The notes below the pieces were generated by a model. That model had not been told where the DNA came from, made no database searches, and saw only the letters and a program-made list of their open reading frames with translations. Position numbers and translations under genes: made by a program. DNA of 27,136 nucleotides, taken from Rhodospirillales bacterium (GTDB lineage Bacteria; Pseudomonadota; Alphaproteobacteria; Rhodospirillales; Defluviicoccaceae). This document shows positions 16,081 to 23,926 of this stretch, piece after piece. Every line of letters begins with the position of its first letter. The first letter of the stretch is position 1. Location of the stretch: assembly GCA_026125865.1 (NCBI GenBank), contig JAHCKI010000002.1, forward strand, positions 1 to 27,136, in the 5' to 3' direction.

Positions 16081-16133
16081 CTAGAGCAAATTCATGCGAT
16101 CAGGTGACTCGACTTGATCGCATTTTGCTCTAG
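16081..16133. repeat. Dispersed-type hairpin repeat, unit 2
   Basis: The outer arms CTAGAGCAAA / TTTGCTCTAG enclose ATGCGATCA / TGATCGCAT. It shares the TAGAGC ends and GCGATCA core with unit 1, which lies 12 bp upstream, so the two look like a tandem pair of one repeat family. Confidence 0.55.
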
Positions 16134-16171
16134 CGTCAGCGGGAGCCCCCCCTGCTCCAACCGAACGCCCC

Positions 16172-16558
16172 CTATTTCTTCGGTGATTGGGTCGGTGGTG
16201 GGGGTTCTGCGGGGGTCGCGGTTGCGGGGGTGGCTTCGCGGAAGCCGCTTTGGCGCATGCAGCGGTCGAAGAGCTGGCGCTCGTATTTTCGGGCGTCATA
16301 GCGATCGACACTGTCGCGATAGCTGGTAGCGCGGCCGTATTGTGCGCCCATGTCCGGCTGACCGAGCGCGTAATCCTTCTCGGCGCGTTCCATGGCGAGA
16401 CGGGCGCACTCCTCCCGCAACAGGTCCTGCTGCGTCTCCGACACACCGGGGTTCTCCCAATTCACCTTTGGATTCCAGCGAACCGGTTCGTCGCTACTAC
16501 ACGCCCCCAATAACGCGAGGACGATCACCATTGTCGGCCATCGCCAGCTTGTCGCCAT
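16172..16558 (-). CDS. Small putative lipoprotein
   Basis: This 128-residue protein has an N-terminal signal with lipobox L-G-A-C (Cys20, ALLGACSS). The mature part is charged and helical (about 40-100), rich in Arg, Glu, Tyr and Asp, with two further Cys (in EECARL and DRCMRQ), and ends in a Pro/Thr-rich tail. A GGGAGAGG ribosome binding site precedes the ATG. I do not recognise a family. It is probably an envelope lipoprotein; no partner gene is evident. Confidence 0.72.
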   Translation of the reverse strand: MATSWRWPTMVIVLALLGACSSDEPVRWNPKVNWENPGVSETQQDLLREECARLAMERAEKDYALGQPDMGAQYGRATSYRDSVDRYDARKYERQLFDRCMRQSGFREATPATATPAEPPPPTQSPKK

Positions 16559-16762
16559 GCGCCTCTCCCTTCACCGCGACCATTTCCGTCGCAATCTCTT
16601 GAGCGGTTGTCAGCTTACGCAAGGTGCGAGCCGACCGCAATCGGGTCATGGACCCCAGCCTCATCGCTTTCGGGCGTCCCCGCGCCGCCGCCGTCCGCGT
16701 CCCCTGCCCCGGCCTTTCGATCGCCACCGCCACTTTATCGCGAAATACCACCCAAACGGGCA

Positions 16763-16791
16763 TTGTTGGGATTTTCCACAATTTTTATAGT
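16763..16791 (+). promoter_or_regulatory. Putative sigma-70 promoter
   Basis: TTGTTG (16763-16768) and TATAGT (16786-16791) are 17 bp apart in an AT-rich patch about 47 bp before the GTG start at 16838. This supports the shorter start for that gene. Confidence 0.45.
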
Positions 16792-16837
16792 CCTGATTGC
16801 AATCCTTGGTCGCACAATGAATCAGGAGAACAACAAA

Positions 16838-17209
16838 GTGACCAACAACGACGATCACTTGGACAAAAACGGCGGAAAAAATGGCGAGTCTCCGAAAGAA
16901 CACGCCGATCTGACAACCAACAGCATCCCGGTAATTCACAACAAGATTGAACTCCTGCATCGTGAGATCGAACAATGGGAGCGGGAACGGGGCGTCTACG
17001 ACTGGCAACGGGACGAAGCCGGATTCGACACCCGTTGGAAAGCCTTGATCGTGCAAATGTCGCGCACGCCGGCGATCAGCTACGAAGAAATCCTGCTCAA
17101 GCTCGAACGCTCCATCAACGAGGGCGGCATCGGCTCACCCACCGGCGATCGACTGGTCGACAGCGCGCTTCGCGACCTGAAACGCTTGATGGTGGGACGC
17201 GGCACCTAA
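16838..17209 (+). CDS. Hypothetical protein
   Basis: From a GTG preceded by AGGAGAA, this gives 123 residues. An Asn/Lys/Asp-rich leader (1-30) precedes a charged helical region (KIELLHREIEQWERERGVYD) and a C-terminal helical part with YEEILLKLERSIN and LVDSALRDLKRLM. It is soluble and cytoplasmic by appearance, with no recognised family. The frame is open upstream to 16607 and would add a hydrophobic stretch, but that stretch coincides with a good promoter-like sequence and lacks a ribosome binding site, so I prefer the short form. An ATG at 16817 is the other candidate. Confidence 0.6.
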   Translation: MTNNDDHLDKNGGKNGESPKEHADLTTNSIPVIHNKIELLHREIEQWERERGVYDWQRDEAGFDTRWKALIVQMSRTPAISYEEILLKLERSINEGGIGSPTGDRLVDSALRDLKRLMVGRGT

Positions 17210-17283
17210 GCCGTTGGTCGGCTGATTCGAATCAACCGAAGGACAAGGTCACGTATCCGGCGTCGTAAGCGACGCGGCAATCC

Positions 17284-18312
17284 TTACGGGACGGCGGCTT
17301 GGGGCGTAGCGCCGTCCATCAGAAACTCGGCCACCACCGGCGCGTGGAACGATTCCGGCGAGCCGCGGACGGCGCGCGCGGTGATCAATTCGTCGCCGAG
17401 GGCCTCGTTGTGGACTTCCACAGAATGCAGCCAACCAAGTAGCGGTCGCGTCACCAGGATGTGGTCGAGCATTTGCGGTCGGCCGTGGTGAACCACGGAG
17501 AAACGGCGCGAATCGGCCAGGCCGCGTTCCACTGGCACCAGTGTCCGCATGGCCAGCCGCGGATTGCCGGCGTCCTCCTCATCGCCGCGGATGGTGCGCA
17601 CCGGCACTTCGTGGGTATCGGCATTGAAATCACCGGCGACGACAATCAGGGCATCCGCGTCCTCGTTCAGGATACGGTCCAGGTACAGCCGTGTTTCCAA
17701 CGCTTGTCCGGCGCGCTTCACTGCCGCCAGAAAGAACCCTTCCGCCCAGCCGGACATGGTGCGCCAGACGCCGCGCCCGGTTTTTTGACCGGGGATGAAC
17801 GCCGCGCGCGGCGCCCGAAGGTGAATATTGACAACATGCAGAATGCGGCCGCCGTCCAGGCGCATGGCGGCGTGGAGGACGGGTCGATCCCATTCGATGA
17901 TACTTGGCGCGTTCTTGTCCGGGTCGCGGACCGCCGAGGAAAAAAACGGCGGCGCCACCAGGTCGTGAAAGATCTGGCGATGGTCGACCACGGGATAGCG
18001 CGTAAGGATGACGAGATTGTGCTTGTCGCGCGGCGTTCCCTTCGAGCGGCTGACCGAGGTGGCGCGATGAAACGATTCATAGGGCGTATCGGCCAGCAGC
18101 GCGTCCAAGGCCAGCAGCCCCCGCTCGCCGCTTTCGGCGTCGATCTGGCCGTCCACCTCCTGCAGGCACAGGACATCCGTGCGCAGTCGCTGCACCTGTG
18201 GCCGCAGGAGCCGGATTCGCTCTTCCAGACCGATTCCCCCATCCGTGGTATCGCCCAGATTTTCGACGTTGAAGGTGGCTATGCGCAGGCGGGGCCTCTC
18301 CAAATCCGACAT
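17284..18312 (-). CDS. Endonuclease/exonuclease/phosphatase (EEP) family protein
   Basis: This 342-residue protein has the EEP fold motifs: ATFNVENL (12-19, Asn15), LCLQEVDG (48-55, Glu52, the metal ligand), VNIHLRAP near 159, GDFNAD (227-232, Asp228 and Asn230) and LDHILV (282-287). The last motif, normally SDH, reads SFH (321-323): catalytic His323 is kept but the preceding Asp is Phe. It would hydrolyse a phosphodiester in nucleic acid, lipid or small molecule; the substrate is unknown and no signal peptide is seen. It follows the TlpA-like gene by 17 bp on the same strand, so the two probably share a transcript. Confidence 0.85.
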   Translation of the reverse strand: MSDLERPRLRIATFNVENLGDTTDGGIGLEERIRLLRPQVQRLRTDVLCLQEVDGQIDAESGERGLLALDALLADTPYESFHRATSVSRSKGTPRDKHNLVILTRYPVVDHRQIFHDLVAPPFFSSAVRDPDKNAPSIIEWDRPVLHAAMRLDGGRILHVVNIHLRAPRAAFIPGQKTGRGVWRTMSGWAEGFFLAAVKRAGQALETRLYLDRILNEDADALIVVAGDFNADTHEVPVRTIRGDEEDAGNPRLAMRTLVPVERGLADSRRFSVVHHGRPQMLDHILVTRPLLGWLHSVEVHNEALGDELITARAVRGSPESFHAPVVAEFLMDGATPQAAVP

Positions 18313-18329
18313 CGGCCCCTATCCTCCCA

Positions 18330-18908
18330 TCAGTCGCCGGGTCCCAGGCAGTCCGTCAGAAAACGGACGGTCGCGGGATCATCCCACGCCGCGATCCCGG
18401 TCACGCGGCCCACTTCCCGACCGGTATGATCAATGAGGATGGTGCTCGGCAACCCCTGAACCCCGAAAGCTTTGGCCAGACGGCCGTGCGTATCGACCAG
18501 AACCTCCAGGTTTTCGATGGCGTTGCGGTCATAGAACTCGCGAACCGCCTCCGCCCCCTTGAAGTCCTCCGACACCGCCATGACCTTGATCTCCGCCTCG
18601 TCCAGCTCGGCGCCGAGTTGGTCGAGAGCGGGCATCTCCTTGACGCACGGCGGGCACCATGTCGCCCAAAAATTGACGACGAGCCCATATCCGCTCTCGT
18701 CCGCCAACGTACGCCCATTGCCGTCGCCATCCAGGAACGGTTCCCCCGGCACCGTGGCGCCATCGGAAGCCGTCTCGAACTTGCCGAGGCTGTTGGGCGC
18801 ACTTCCGCATGTATCGGCGCTTGCCTGGCCGCCGGTTATCGTCACAATCGCCAAAAGCAGGCACCCAAGGGCGACGGCGCGAAGTCCGCATGGTTTCTGC
18901 ACTATCAT
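18330..18908 (-). CDS. TlpA/ResA-like periplasmic thioredoxin
   Basis: This 192-residue protein has a signal peptide (hydrophobic 10-25, likely cut after ASA near 31) and a TlpA-type thioredoxin domain with the active site WCPPC (84-88, Cys85 and Cys88), NFWATW just before it and the cis-proline loop GLPST near 155. It should reduce disulfides in the periplasm, for example in cytochrome c or copper-site maturation. It diverges from argH across a 53-bp gap, an arrangement I recall from other alphaproteobacteria. A purine-rich AAGAGAATAAA precedes the ATG. Confidence 0.9.
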   Translation of the reverse strand: MIVQKPCGLRAVALGCLLLAIVTITGGQASADTCGSAPNSLGKFETASDGATVPGEPFLDGDGNGRTLADESGYGLVVNFWATWCPPCVKEMPALDQLGAELDEAEIKVMAVSEDFKGAEAVREFYDRNAIENLEVLVDTHGRLAKAFGVQGLPSTILIDHTGREVGRVTGIAAWDDPATVRFLTDCLGPGD

Positions 18909-18961
18909 TTTATTCTCTTGTTATGTTCCCTTGTTCTTTTCCCACGCTGCGCGAGGCATCA

Positions 18962-20365
18962 GTGACCGAAAAACCAACAACGCACACCAGTTCGATCTGG
19001 GGCGGCCGGTTCGAGACGGGCCCATCTGCGATCATGGAGGAGATCAACGCCTCCGTCGACTTCGACCGGCGCCTGTTCGCCCATGACATCGCCGGCTCCA
19101 AGGCCCACTGTACCATGCTGGTGCACCAGGGTATCATATCGCAAGCCGACGGCGACGCCATCCTCCAAGGCCTCGACGCGGTGCTGAGCGAAATCGAGAG
19201 CGGGGATTTCACCTTCCGCCGCGCTCTTGAAGACGTACACATGAACGTAGAGTCGCGTCTCGCCGAGCTGATCGGCGAAGCCGCCGGCCGCCTGCATACC
19301 GCGCGATCGCGCAATGACCAGGTGGCCACGGACCTGCGGTTGTGGCTACGGGACGCCATTGATCGCGTCGATGACGGCCTGAAGGTGCTGCAGCGGGCAT
19401 TGATCGACAAGGCGGAGGCGCACGCCGACGCCATCATGCCCGGGTTCACCCATCTGCAGGCGGCACAGCCGGTGACGTTGGGACACCATTTACTGGCCTA
19501 TGTGGAGATGCTCGGCCGCGATCGCGGGCGGCTCGCCGATGCCCGCCGCCGCCTCAACGAATGCCCGTTGGGCGCGGCGGCGCTGGCCGGCACCGCCTTT
19601 CCCATCGATCGCCGCATGACTTCATCGGCGTTGGGATTCACGCAGCCGTGCGCCAACTCCCTTGACGCTGTGTCGGACCGGGATTTCGTGCTGGAATTTT
19701 TGAGCGCGGGGTCCATTCTCGCCGTGCATCTGTCGCGCCTCGCCGAGGAAATGGTGCTGTGGAGTTCCGAGCGCTTTGCCTTCCTGCGGCTTCCGGACGC
19801 GTTCGCCACCGGCAGCTCCATCATGCCGCAAAAACGCAATCCGGACGCGGCCGAGCTGATCCGCGCCAAGTCGGGACGGGTGGTCGGTGCCCTGATTGGT
19901 ATCCTGGTGGTGATCAAGGGGCTGCCCCTCGCCTACGCCAAGGACATGCAGGAGGACAAGGAACCGGTATTCGACGCCGCCGACACGCTGGATCTGGGCG
20001 TCGCGGCGATGACCGGAATGATCGAAGGCGCCACATTCGACACCGATCGCATGTACGCGGCGGCGGCCGAGGGCTTCACCACCGCCACCGACCTCGCCGA
20101 CTGGCTGGTGCGGGTGCGGGGACTGCCGTTCCGTCAGGCCCACCACTTGGTCGGCGCCCTGGTCAAGAAGGCCGAGGAGTTGGAATGCCCGTTGGAAGCC
20201 CTGCCGCTCTGGGTATTGCAGTCGGTAGATGCATCGCTGACCGAGGAAGTGTACGAAGTCCTCGCCCTCGGCCATTCCGTCGCCAGCCGCACCAGCGAAG
20301 GCGGCACCGCCCCCGCCAACGTCCGCGCCGCCGCCGCCGAAGCGCGCCGACGATTTTTAGATTGA
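18962..20365 (+). CDS. argH: Argininosuccinate lyase
   Basis: This 467-residue enzyme splits argininosuccinate to arginine and fumarate, the last step of arginine synthesis. It carries the fumarase/aspartase signature GSSIMPQKRNP (284-294, with catalytic Ser286), TARSRNDQ and GFTHLQAAQP (catalytic His). The N-terminus WGGRFETGPS is typical. The start is GTG at 18962 with GAGG upstream; the open frame to 18809 overlaps the divergent TlpA gene and is not used. Downstream, where many alphaproteobacteria have a small lipoprotein and lysA, this genome has the HipA/HIRAN pair. Confidence 0.96.
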   Translation: MTEKPTTHTSSIWGGRFETGPSAIMEEINASVDFDRRLFAHDIAGSKAHCTMLVHQGIISQADGDAILQGLDAVLSEIESGDFTFRRALEDVHMNVESRLAELIGEAAGRLHTARSRNDQVATDLRLWLRDAIDRVDDGLKVLQRALIDKAEAHADAIMPGFTHLQAAQPVTLGHHLLAYVEMLGRDRGRLADARRRLNECPLGAAALAGTAFPIDRRMTSSALGFTQPCANSLDAVSDRDFVLEFLSAGSILAVHLSRLAEEMVLWSSERFAFLRLPDAFATGSSIMPQKRNPDAAELIRAKSGRVVGALIGILVVIKGLPLAYAKDMQEDKEPVFDAADTLDLGVAAMTGMIEGATFDTDRMYAAAAEGFTTATDLADWLVRVRGLPFRQAHHLVGALVKKAEELECPLEALPLWVLQSVDASLTEEVYEVLALGHSVASRTSEGGTAPANVRAAAAEARRRFLD

Positions 20366-20378
20366 CGGCGATGCGGCG

Positions 20379-21335
20379 ATGGCCGACCAGTCAGCGCCCC
20401 GCGAACCATATAGGATTGTCGACGTGGCTCCCGAATGGATTTTGGAGCCCGAAGCACTCGGCAGCAAACAAAAGTTCTGGTACCGGCAACCTCACAGCCA
20501 AGACGAGTGGCTGTTCAAGTATCCCCGTAAGTCGACCGGGGAACATTGGGCGGAAAAAATTGCGGCAGAAGTCGCCGCATCTCTGCGAATTCCACATGCG
20601 ACCGTCGAATTAGCTTGCTACGAGGATATCGTTGGATCAACAACGTTATCCTTCGTGCGAGGCGCCCGGGAGCTGATTCATGGTAACCAGATCCTCGCAG
20701 GGAAAGTCCTTGGATACGAACCGGAACGGCGATTTCGAAACTCAGATCACACGCTCGCAAACATTTGGCTGGCGCAAGAAAAGGTCTTTCGACACCCCCT
20801 CGCGATTGAACGCGCGAAATGCAGATTTGGCGAGTATCTTATTCTTGATGCCCTGATCGGCAACACCGACCGGCACCACGAAAACTGGGGTGTAATTCAG
20901 ATCCTCGGGTCACTTCATTTGCGCGAACGATCCCGCCGATTGTTTGGCGTCGACTATCTTCGCATCATTGCACCGTCTTTTGATCACGCCTCGTCGCTAG
21001 GACGGGAGTTGGTGGATTCCGGCAAGCCAAAAAGCCGAAATGCGCTTCTCGCGGATAATCGCGTTGGTGACTACGCCGAAAACGGACGTGGCGGAATCTA
21101 CTGGTCGGAGCAAGTTCGCCACGGTGTCAGCCCGATTGAGTTGGTGCGTCGAGCTGCTGCCACCTATCCGGAGATCTTTGAGCCCGGGCTTGAAAAGGCG
21201 AGGAAACTGAAGCCTACTATTCTCGAAGACATCATCAATCGAATCCCGACAGAGTGGATGACCTCGACGGCGCGCCGTTTCGCTTACGAACTCATGTGCT
21301 ATGCTGTGCAAGAGTTTAGGAAGATTGGTCGATGA
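20379..21335 (+). CDS. HipA-like kinase core (no fused N-terminal subdomain)
   Basis: This 318-residue protein resembles the C-terminal kinase domain of HipA. LFKYPRK (46-52, Lys48 for phosphate contact) is followed by WAEKIAAEVA (57-66), the catalytic loop GNTDRHHENW (161-170, Asp164 and Asn169) and FDHASSLG (201-208, Asp202, metal-binding). It lacks the N-terminal HipA subdomain, which appears in the next gene instead. HipA kinases phosphorylate targets such as aminoacyl-tRNA synthetases and act as toxins. No HipB-like helix-turn-helix antitoxin is visible. GC content is clearly lower than in argH, suggesting acquisition. The ribosome binding site is weak. It overlaps the next gene by ATGA. 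Confidence 0.8.
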   Translation: MADQSAPREPYRIVDVAPEWILEPEALGSKQKFWYRQPHSQDEWLFKYPRKSTGEHWAEKIAAEVAASLRIPHATVELACYEDIVGSTTLSFVRGARELIHGNQILAGKVLGYEPERRFRNSDHTLANIWLAQEKVFRHPLAIERAKCRFGEYLILDALIGNTDRHHENWGVIQILGSLHLRERSRRLFGVDYLRIIAPSFDHASSLGRELVDSGKPKSRNALLADNRVGDYAENGRGGIYWSEQVRHGVSPIELVRRAAATYPEIFEPGLEKARKLKPTILEDIINRIPTEWMTSTARRFAYELMCYAVQEFRKIGR

Positions 21336-22078
21336 CAGCCAAGACGCTTTTTCTCGCCTGGCAGGATCAAGCCGCGAGCCGGCGATGGTTCCCGATCGGG
21401 CGCTTGGATGCCGATATGTCTCGCCCTTTATACCGTTTTCGCTATATTCGGGGCGCTGAAGACGCGCGGCTTCAAGCAGGATTCCCGCCATTGGACGACT
21501 TTCCCGAGTTTGCGGGTGATTACCGGTCGGGAGAACTGTTTCCGCTTTTCAAAAACAGGGTGATGACACCCGGTCGACCCGACTTCGAGGACTACGTCAA
21601 GCAATTGGATTTGTCCACCGGCGCCGATCCGATTGAGATACTCGCGGTCGGTGGTGGCGCGCGAGCCACCGACGCGTTCGAAGTATTTCCCAAACTCGTG
21701 AGGCAATCGGATGGTACGTTGAAGTGCCGTTTCTTTTTACACGGCTGGAGCCATCTATCTCCCCATGCTCAAAGGCGCCTTGAGAGGATTGAGCCAGGAG
21801 CAAGTCTGAATCTCGCCCTGGAACTGACCAATCCCACAACGAATATCGCGCTTCAGGTGCAAACCATTGACTATGTCATGATCGGTTGGGCGCCACGTTA
21901 CCTCGTTCGAGACCTTGCGACCCCGATCGCCAATGGGGGAGGCCATCTCGAAGCCAGAGCTGTTCGGCTCAACCCGATTCCGGCTCCATCCAAGCAGCGC
22001 TTGTTGGTCGAGTTGAGCGGTGCCCTGGTCGATCGCGAGCCCATGACGAGCGCAGAATTCGAGCCGTTTGTTGAATGA
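21332..22078 (+). CDS. HIRAN-domain protein with HipA-N-like N-terminus
   Basis: The 248 residues appear to form two parts. Residues about 1-95 (FPIGRL, RFRYIRGA, LFPLFKNRVMTP, DFEDYVKQL) resemble the N-terminal subdomain of HipA, including its x-F-x-x-L/R-x-P turn. Residues about 134-200 match a HIRAN domain: FFLHGWSH, GASLNLALELTNPTTNIALQ and IGWAPRYLVRDLA, with the glycine-x-x-P-R end typical of HIRAN. HIRAN domains are known from Rad5/HLTF, where they bind DNA ends, and from bacterial proteins next to kinases or nucleases. It overlaps the kinase gene and the methyltransferase gene by ATGA on each side. It may regulate the kinase or tether it to DNA. Confidence 0.72.
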   Translation: MTAKTLFLAWQDQAASRRWFPIGRLDADMSRPLYRFRYIRGAEDARLQAGFPPLDDFPEFAGDYRSGELFPLFKNRVMTPGRPDFEDYVKQLDLSTGADPIEILAVGGGARATDAFEVFPKLVRQSDGTLKCRFFLHGWSHLSPHAQRRLERIEPGASLNLALELTNPTTNIALQVQTIDYVMIGWAPRYLVRDLATPIANGGGHLEARAVRLNPIPAPSKQRLLVELSGALVDREPMTSAEFEPFVE

Positions 22079-23415
22079 GGTTTCGGAGCGCACGCCGAAG
22101 CAAACGTCAAACGACTGAACGGCAGCCAGCGGTCGCCGAACCGGTTTGTGTCACGGTCGCGCGGATGGGGGCGCAGGGTGACGGCATCGCCGAGGGACCT
22201 CGGGGGCGGCTCTACATTCCTTGCACGGTTCCGGGCGACTACGTCCGCGCTCGGCCGACGACCAAGCGTGCTGACGGCTACGCGGCCGACCTCGTCGAGC
22301 TGCTCTCGCCCGGTCCCGAACGGGCCGAGCCGCCATGCCGGCATTTCGGGGATTGCGGTGGATGCCGTCTCCAACACCTGAATGACGACGCGTACGTTCG
22401 CTGGAAGCATGAGCGATTGACCATCGCCCTGACGCGGGCCGGAATCCATGACTATACCATGGACCCGTTGGCGAGGACGCCGCCGCGAGCGCGACGACGC
22501 GCGGTGTTCTCGGCGATCAGGCCCGCCCTCCCCTCCACCCCGCCGCTGCTCGGATTCAAGTGCCGAGAGTCCCATGAAATCGTCGATCTTGCGGACTGTC
22601 CCGTCCTCCATCCGCACATCACGGCGATCCTTCCCCGATTGCGCGACCTGCTCGCGGACCTGCTCTCACCGCGCCAGAGCCTATCCGTATCAGTGACGCT
22701 TCTCGCAACGGGGCTCGACATCGTTCTTGAATGGCCCAATGACCCCGACCTGACAACACGCGAGCGTCTAGCCAAATTCACCGAAACCGCCGACGTGGCG
22801 CGGTTGTCGTGGCGCTGGTCCGCCGCCAGCACACCCGAGCCCATCGCGCAACGCCGTGCCGCCAGCATCGAATTCGGCGGTGTTCTTGTTCCCTTTCCGC
22901 CGGACGGCTTTCTGCAGGCCAGCGCTGACGGCGAAGAGGCATTGGTGAACGCCGTTCGAGACGCGATATGCAGAGGACCATCACCGAAGACAAAGGTCGC
23001 AGACCTGTTCGCAGGCGCCGGGACTTTCACCCTCCCCCTAGCGAACGTCGGAATAGGCGTTCATGCCATTGATTCCGACTGCAAGGCGGTAAGCGCGCTA
23101 TCGATCGCGAGCCGCGCATTCCCCCATGTGACAAGCGTTCAGCGGGACCTGTTCGCGCGCCCGTTGACGCCCGGCGAATTGAGCATCTTCCAAGCCATTG
23201 TCTTCGATCCGCCGCGCGCCGGCGCCCGCACCCAGGCGGAACAGATCGCGCAGTCATCGGTGCCCCTGGTCATCGCCGTGTCGTGCAACCCGGATACGTT
23301 CGCTCGCGATGCCCGCATTCTCGCCTCGGGCGGATACACCTTGAAGCGCATCACCCCCATCGACCAGTTCCTGTGGTCCCCACACCTGGAACTGGCCGCC
23401 CTGTTCCGCCGATGA
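22075..23415 (+). CDS. Class I SAM-dependent RNA (uracil-5-)-methyltransferase, TrmA/RlmD family
   Basis: This 446-residue protein has an N-terminal TRAM domain (about 22-78, MGAQGDGIAEG), a [4Fe-4S] site (Cys88, Cys94, Cys97 in CRHFGDCGGC, with Cys175 in LADCP) and a methyltransferase domain with DLFAGAGTFTL, DPPRAG (Asp378) and the catalytic nucleophile Cys404 in VSCNP. The family methylates C5 of uracil in 23S rRNA or tRNA, using the catalytic Cys and S-adenosylmethionine. The ATG overlaps the HIRAN gene stop (ATGA). It is richer in GC than the HipA/HIRAN pair, so it is probably the older resident gene. The exact rRNA or tRNA site cannot be told. Confidence 0.9.
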   Translation: MRFRSARRSKRQTTERQPAVAEPVCVTVARMGAQGDGIAEGPRGRLYIPCTVPGDYVRARPTTKRADGYAADLVELLSPGPERAEPPCRHFGDCGGCRLQHLNDDAYVRWKHERLTIALTRAGIHDYTMDPLARTPPRARRRAVFSAIRPALPSTPPLLGFKCRESHEIVDLADCPVLHPHITAILPRLRDLLADLLSPRQSLSVSVTLLATGLDIVLEWPNDPDLTTRERLAKFTETADVARLSWRWSAASTPEPIAQRRAASIEFGGVLVPFPPDGFLQASADGEEALVNAVRDAICRGPSPKTKVADLFAGAGTFTLPLANVGIGVHAIDSDCKAVSALSIASRAFPHVTSVQRDLFARPLTPGELSIFQAIVFDPPRAGARTQAEQIAQSSVPLVIAVSCNPDTFARDARILASGGYTLKRITPIDQFLWSPHLELAALFRR

Positions 23416-23475
23416 CCCCGGGAGGGTGCGGATCGCTCGTTTCCCGACAGATCACCCGTCCATCAAATCGAAAAT

Positions 23476-23499
23476 GTATAATTTCCTAGGTAATTATAC
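23476..23499. promoter_or_regulatory. 24-bp near-perfect palindrome next to an SOS promoter
   Basis: Arms GTATAATT and AATTATAC surround CCTAGG; only one base pair of the 24 bp breaks symmetry. It abuts the -35 of the SOS promoter at 23501. It is probably an operator, since it is AT-rich at the ends and has no T-tract to make it a terminator. Confidence 0.5.
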
Positions 23500-23500
23500 C

Positions 23501-23530
23501 TTGACGTGCGCAAATGTTCCTCATATGTTC
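23501..23530 (+). promoter_or_regulatory. LexA-regulated (SOS) promoter: TTGACG-17-TATGTT with GTTC-N7-GTTC
   Basis: A -35 TTGACG (23501-23506) and -10-like TATGTT (23524-23529) are 17 bp apart. A perfect alphaproteobacterial SOS box, GTTC (23516-23519), 7 bp, GTTC (23527-23530), covers the spacer and -10, so LexA bound there would block RNA polymerase. The genes downstream on this strand are the small ORFs, then moaC, moeA and lexA. Confidence 0.7.
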
Positions 23531-23564
23531 ATTTTCATGTTTTGGATGAACAACGGGAATAGTC

Positions 23565-23822
23565 ATGCCAAGGTCTACACCGCCGATCCCGAAGTCTGAG
23601 CTTCCATCGCTCCGACTCCTAACTCTTTCGCCTTCTGCTCGGGCCTTTTCCCACCCGCGAATTGCGCCCGTTCGCCCCGTCGCCGTGCGGGACAACAGCC
23701 GGAACGTCTTGGATAACTTTGTAATCGAGCTTAAATTTTGTCGCGACGGGTTAACGATGGATACCCGGCGGCCACTGGCCGACAACGACAACGCCACGAC
23801 CAGTCCGCCCGCGGCGGCCTGA
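23565..23822 (+). CDS. Putative SOS-regulated small protein, 85 residues
   Basis: The ATG lies 35 bp after the SOS box and the frame ends with TGA at 23822. The product is basic and Pro/Ser-rich at the N-terminus (SELPSLRLLTLSPSAR), has NFVIELKF near residue 51 and ends in DNDNATTSPPAAA. It has no signal, membrane segment or known motif. The ribosome binding site is weak (CGGGAA). The main support is position directly behind a LexA-type promoter and reasonable codon use. It could instead be untranslated leader. Function is unknown; SOS-induced small proteins often inhibit cell division. Confidence 0.4.
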   Translation: MPRSTPPIPKSELPSLRLLTLSPSARAFSHPRIAPVRPVAVRDNSRNVLDNFVIELKFCRDGLTMDTRRPLADNDNATTSPPAAA

Positions 23823-23926
23823 GCCGATCGAACCACTCCTCTCTATTTACCCATAGGGCGACCGCCGCGCGTCGCTTGATGACATCGGCGAACGATGTCG
23901 CTTCTCCATAATATAGGAATATATAC

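Larger units (their letters stand above)
15898..16171. other. Gene-free gap filled with hairpin repeats
   Basis: No coding frame is supported between aqpZ and the downstream lipoprotein. The gap holds a GC hairpin (GCGCGCCC/GGGCGCG near 15971-15992) and two large hairpins described separately. Confidence 0.5.

Noticed and set aside
16607..16837. N-terminal extension of the hypothetical gene at 16838, with a hydrophobic helix
   Set aside because: No ribosome binding site, Pro/Ser-rich unlikely coding sequence, and the hydrophobic part coincides with a 17-bp-spaced promoter.
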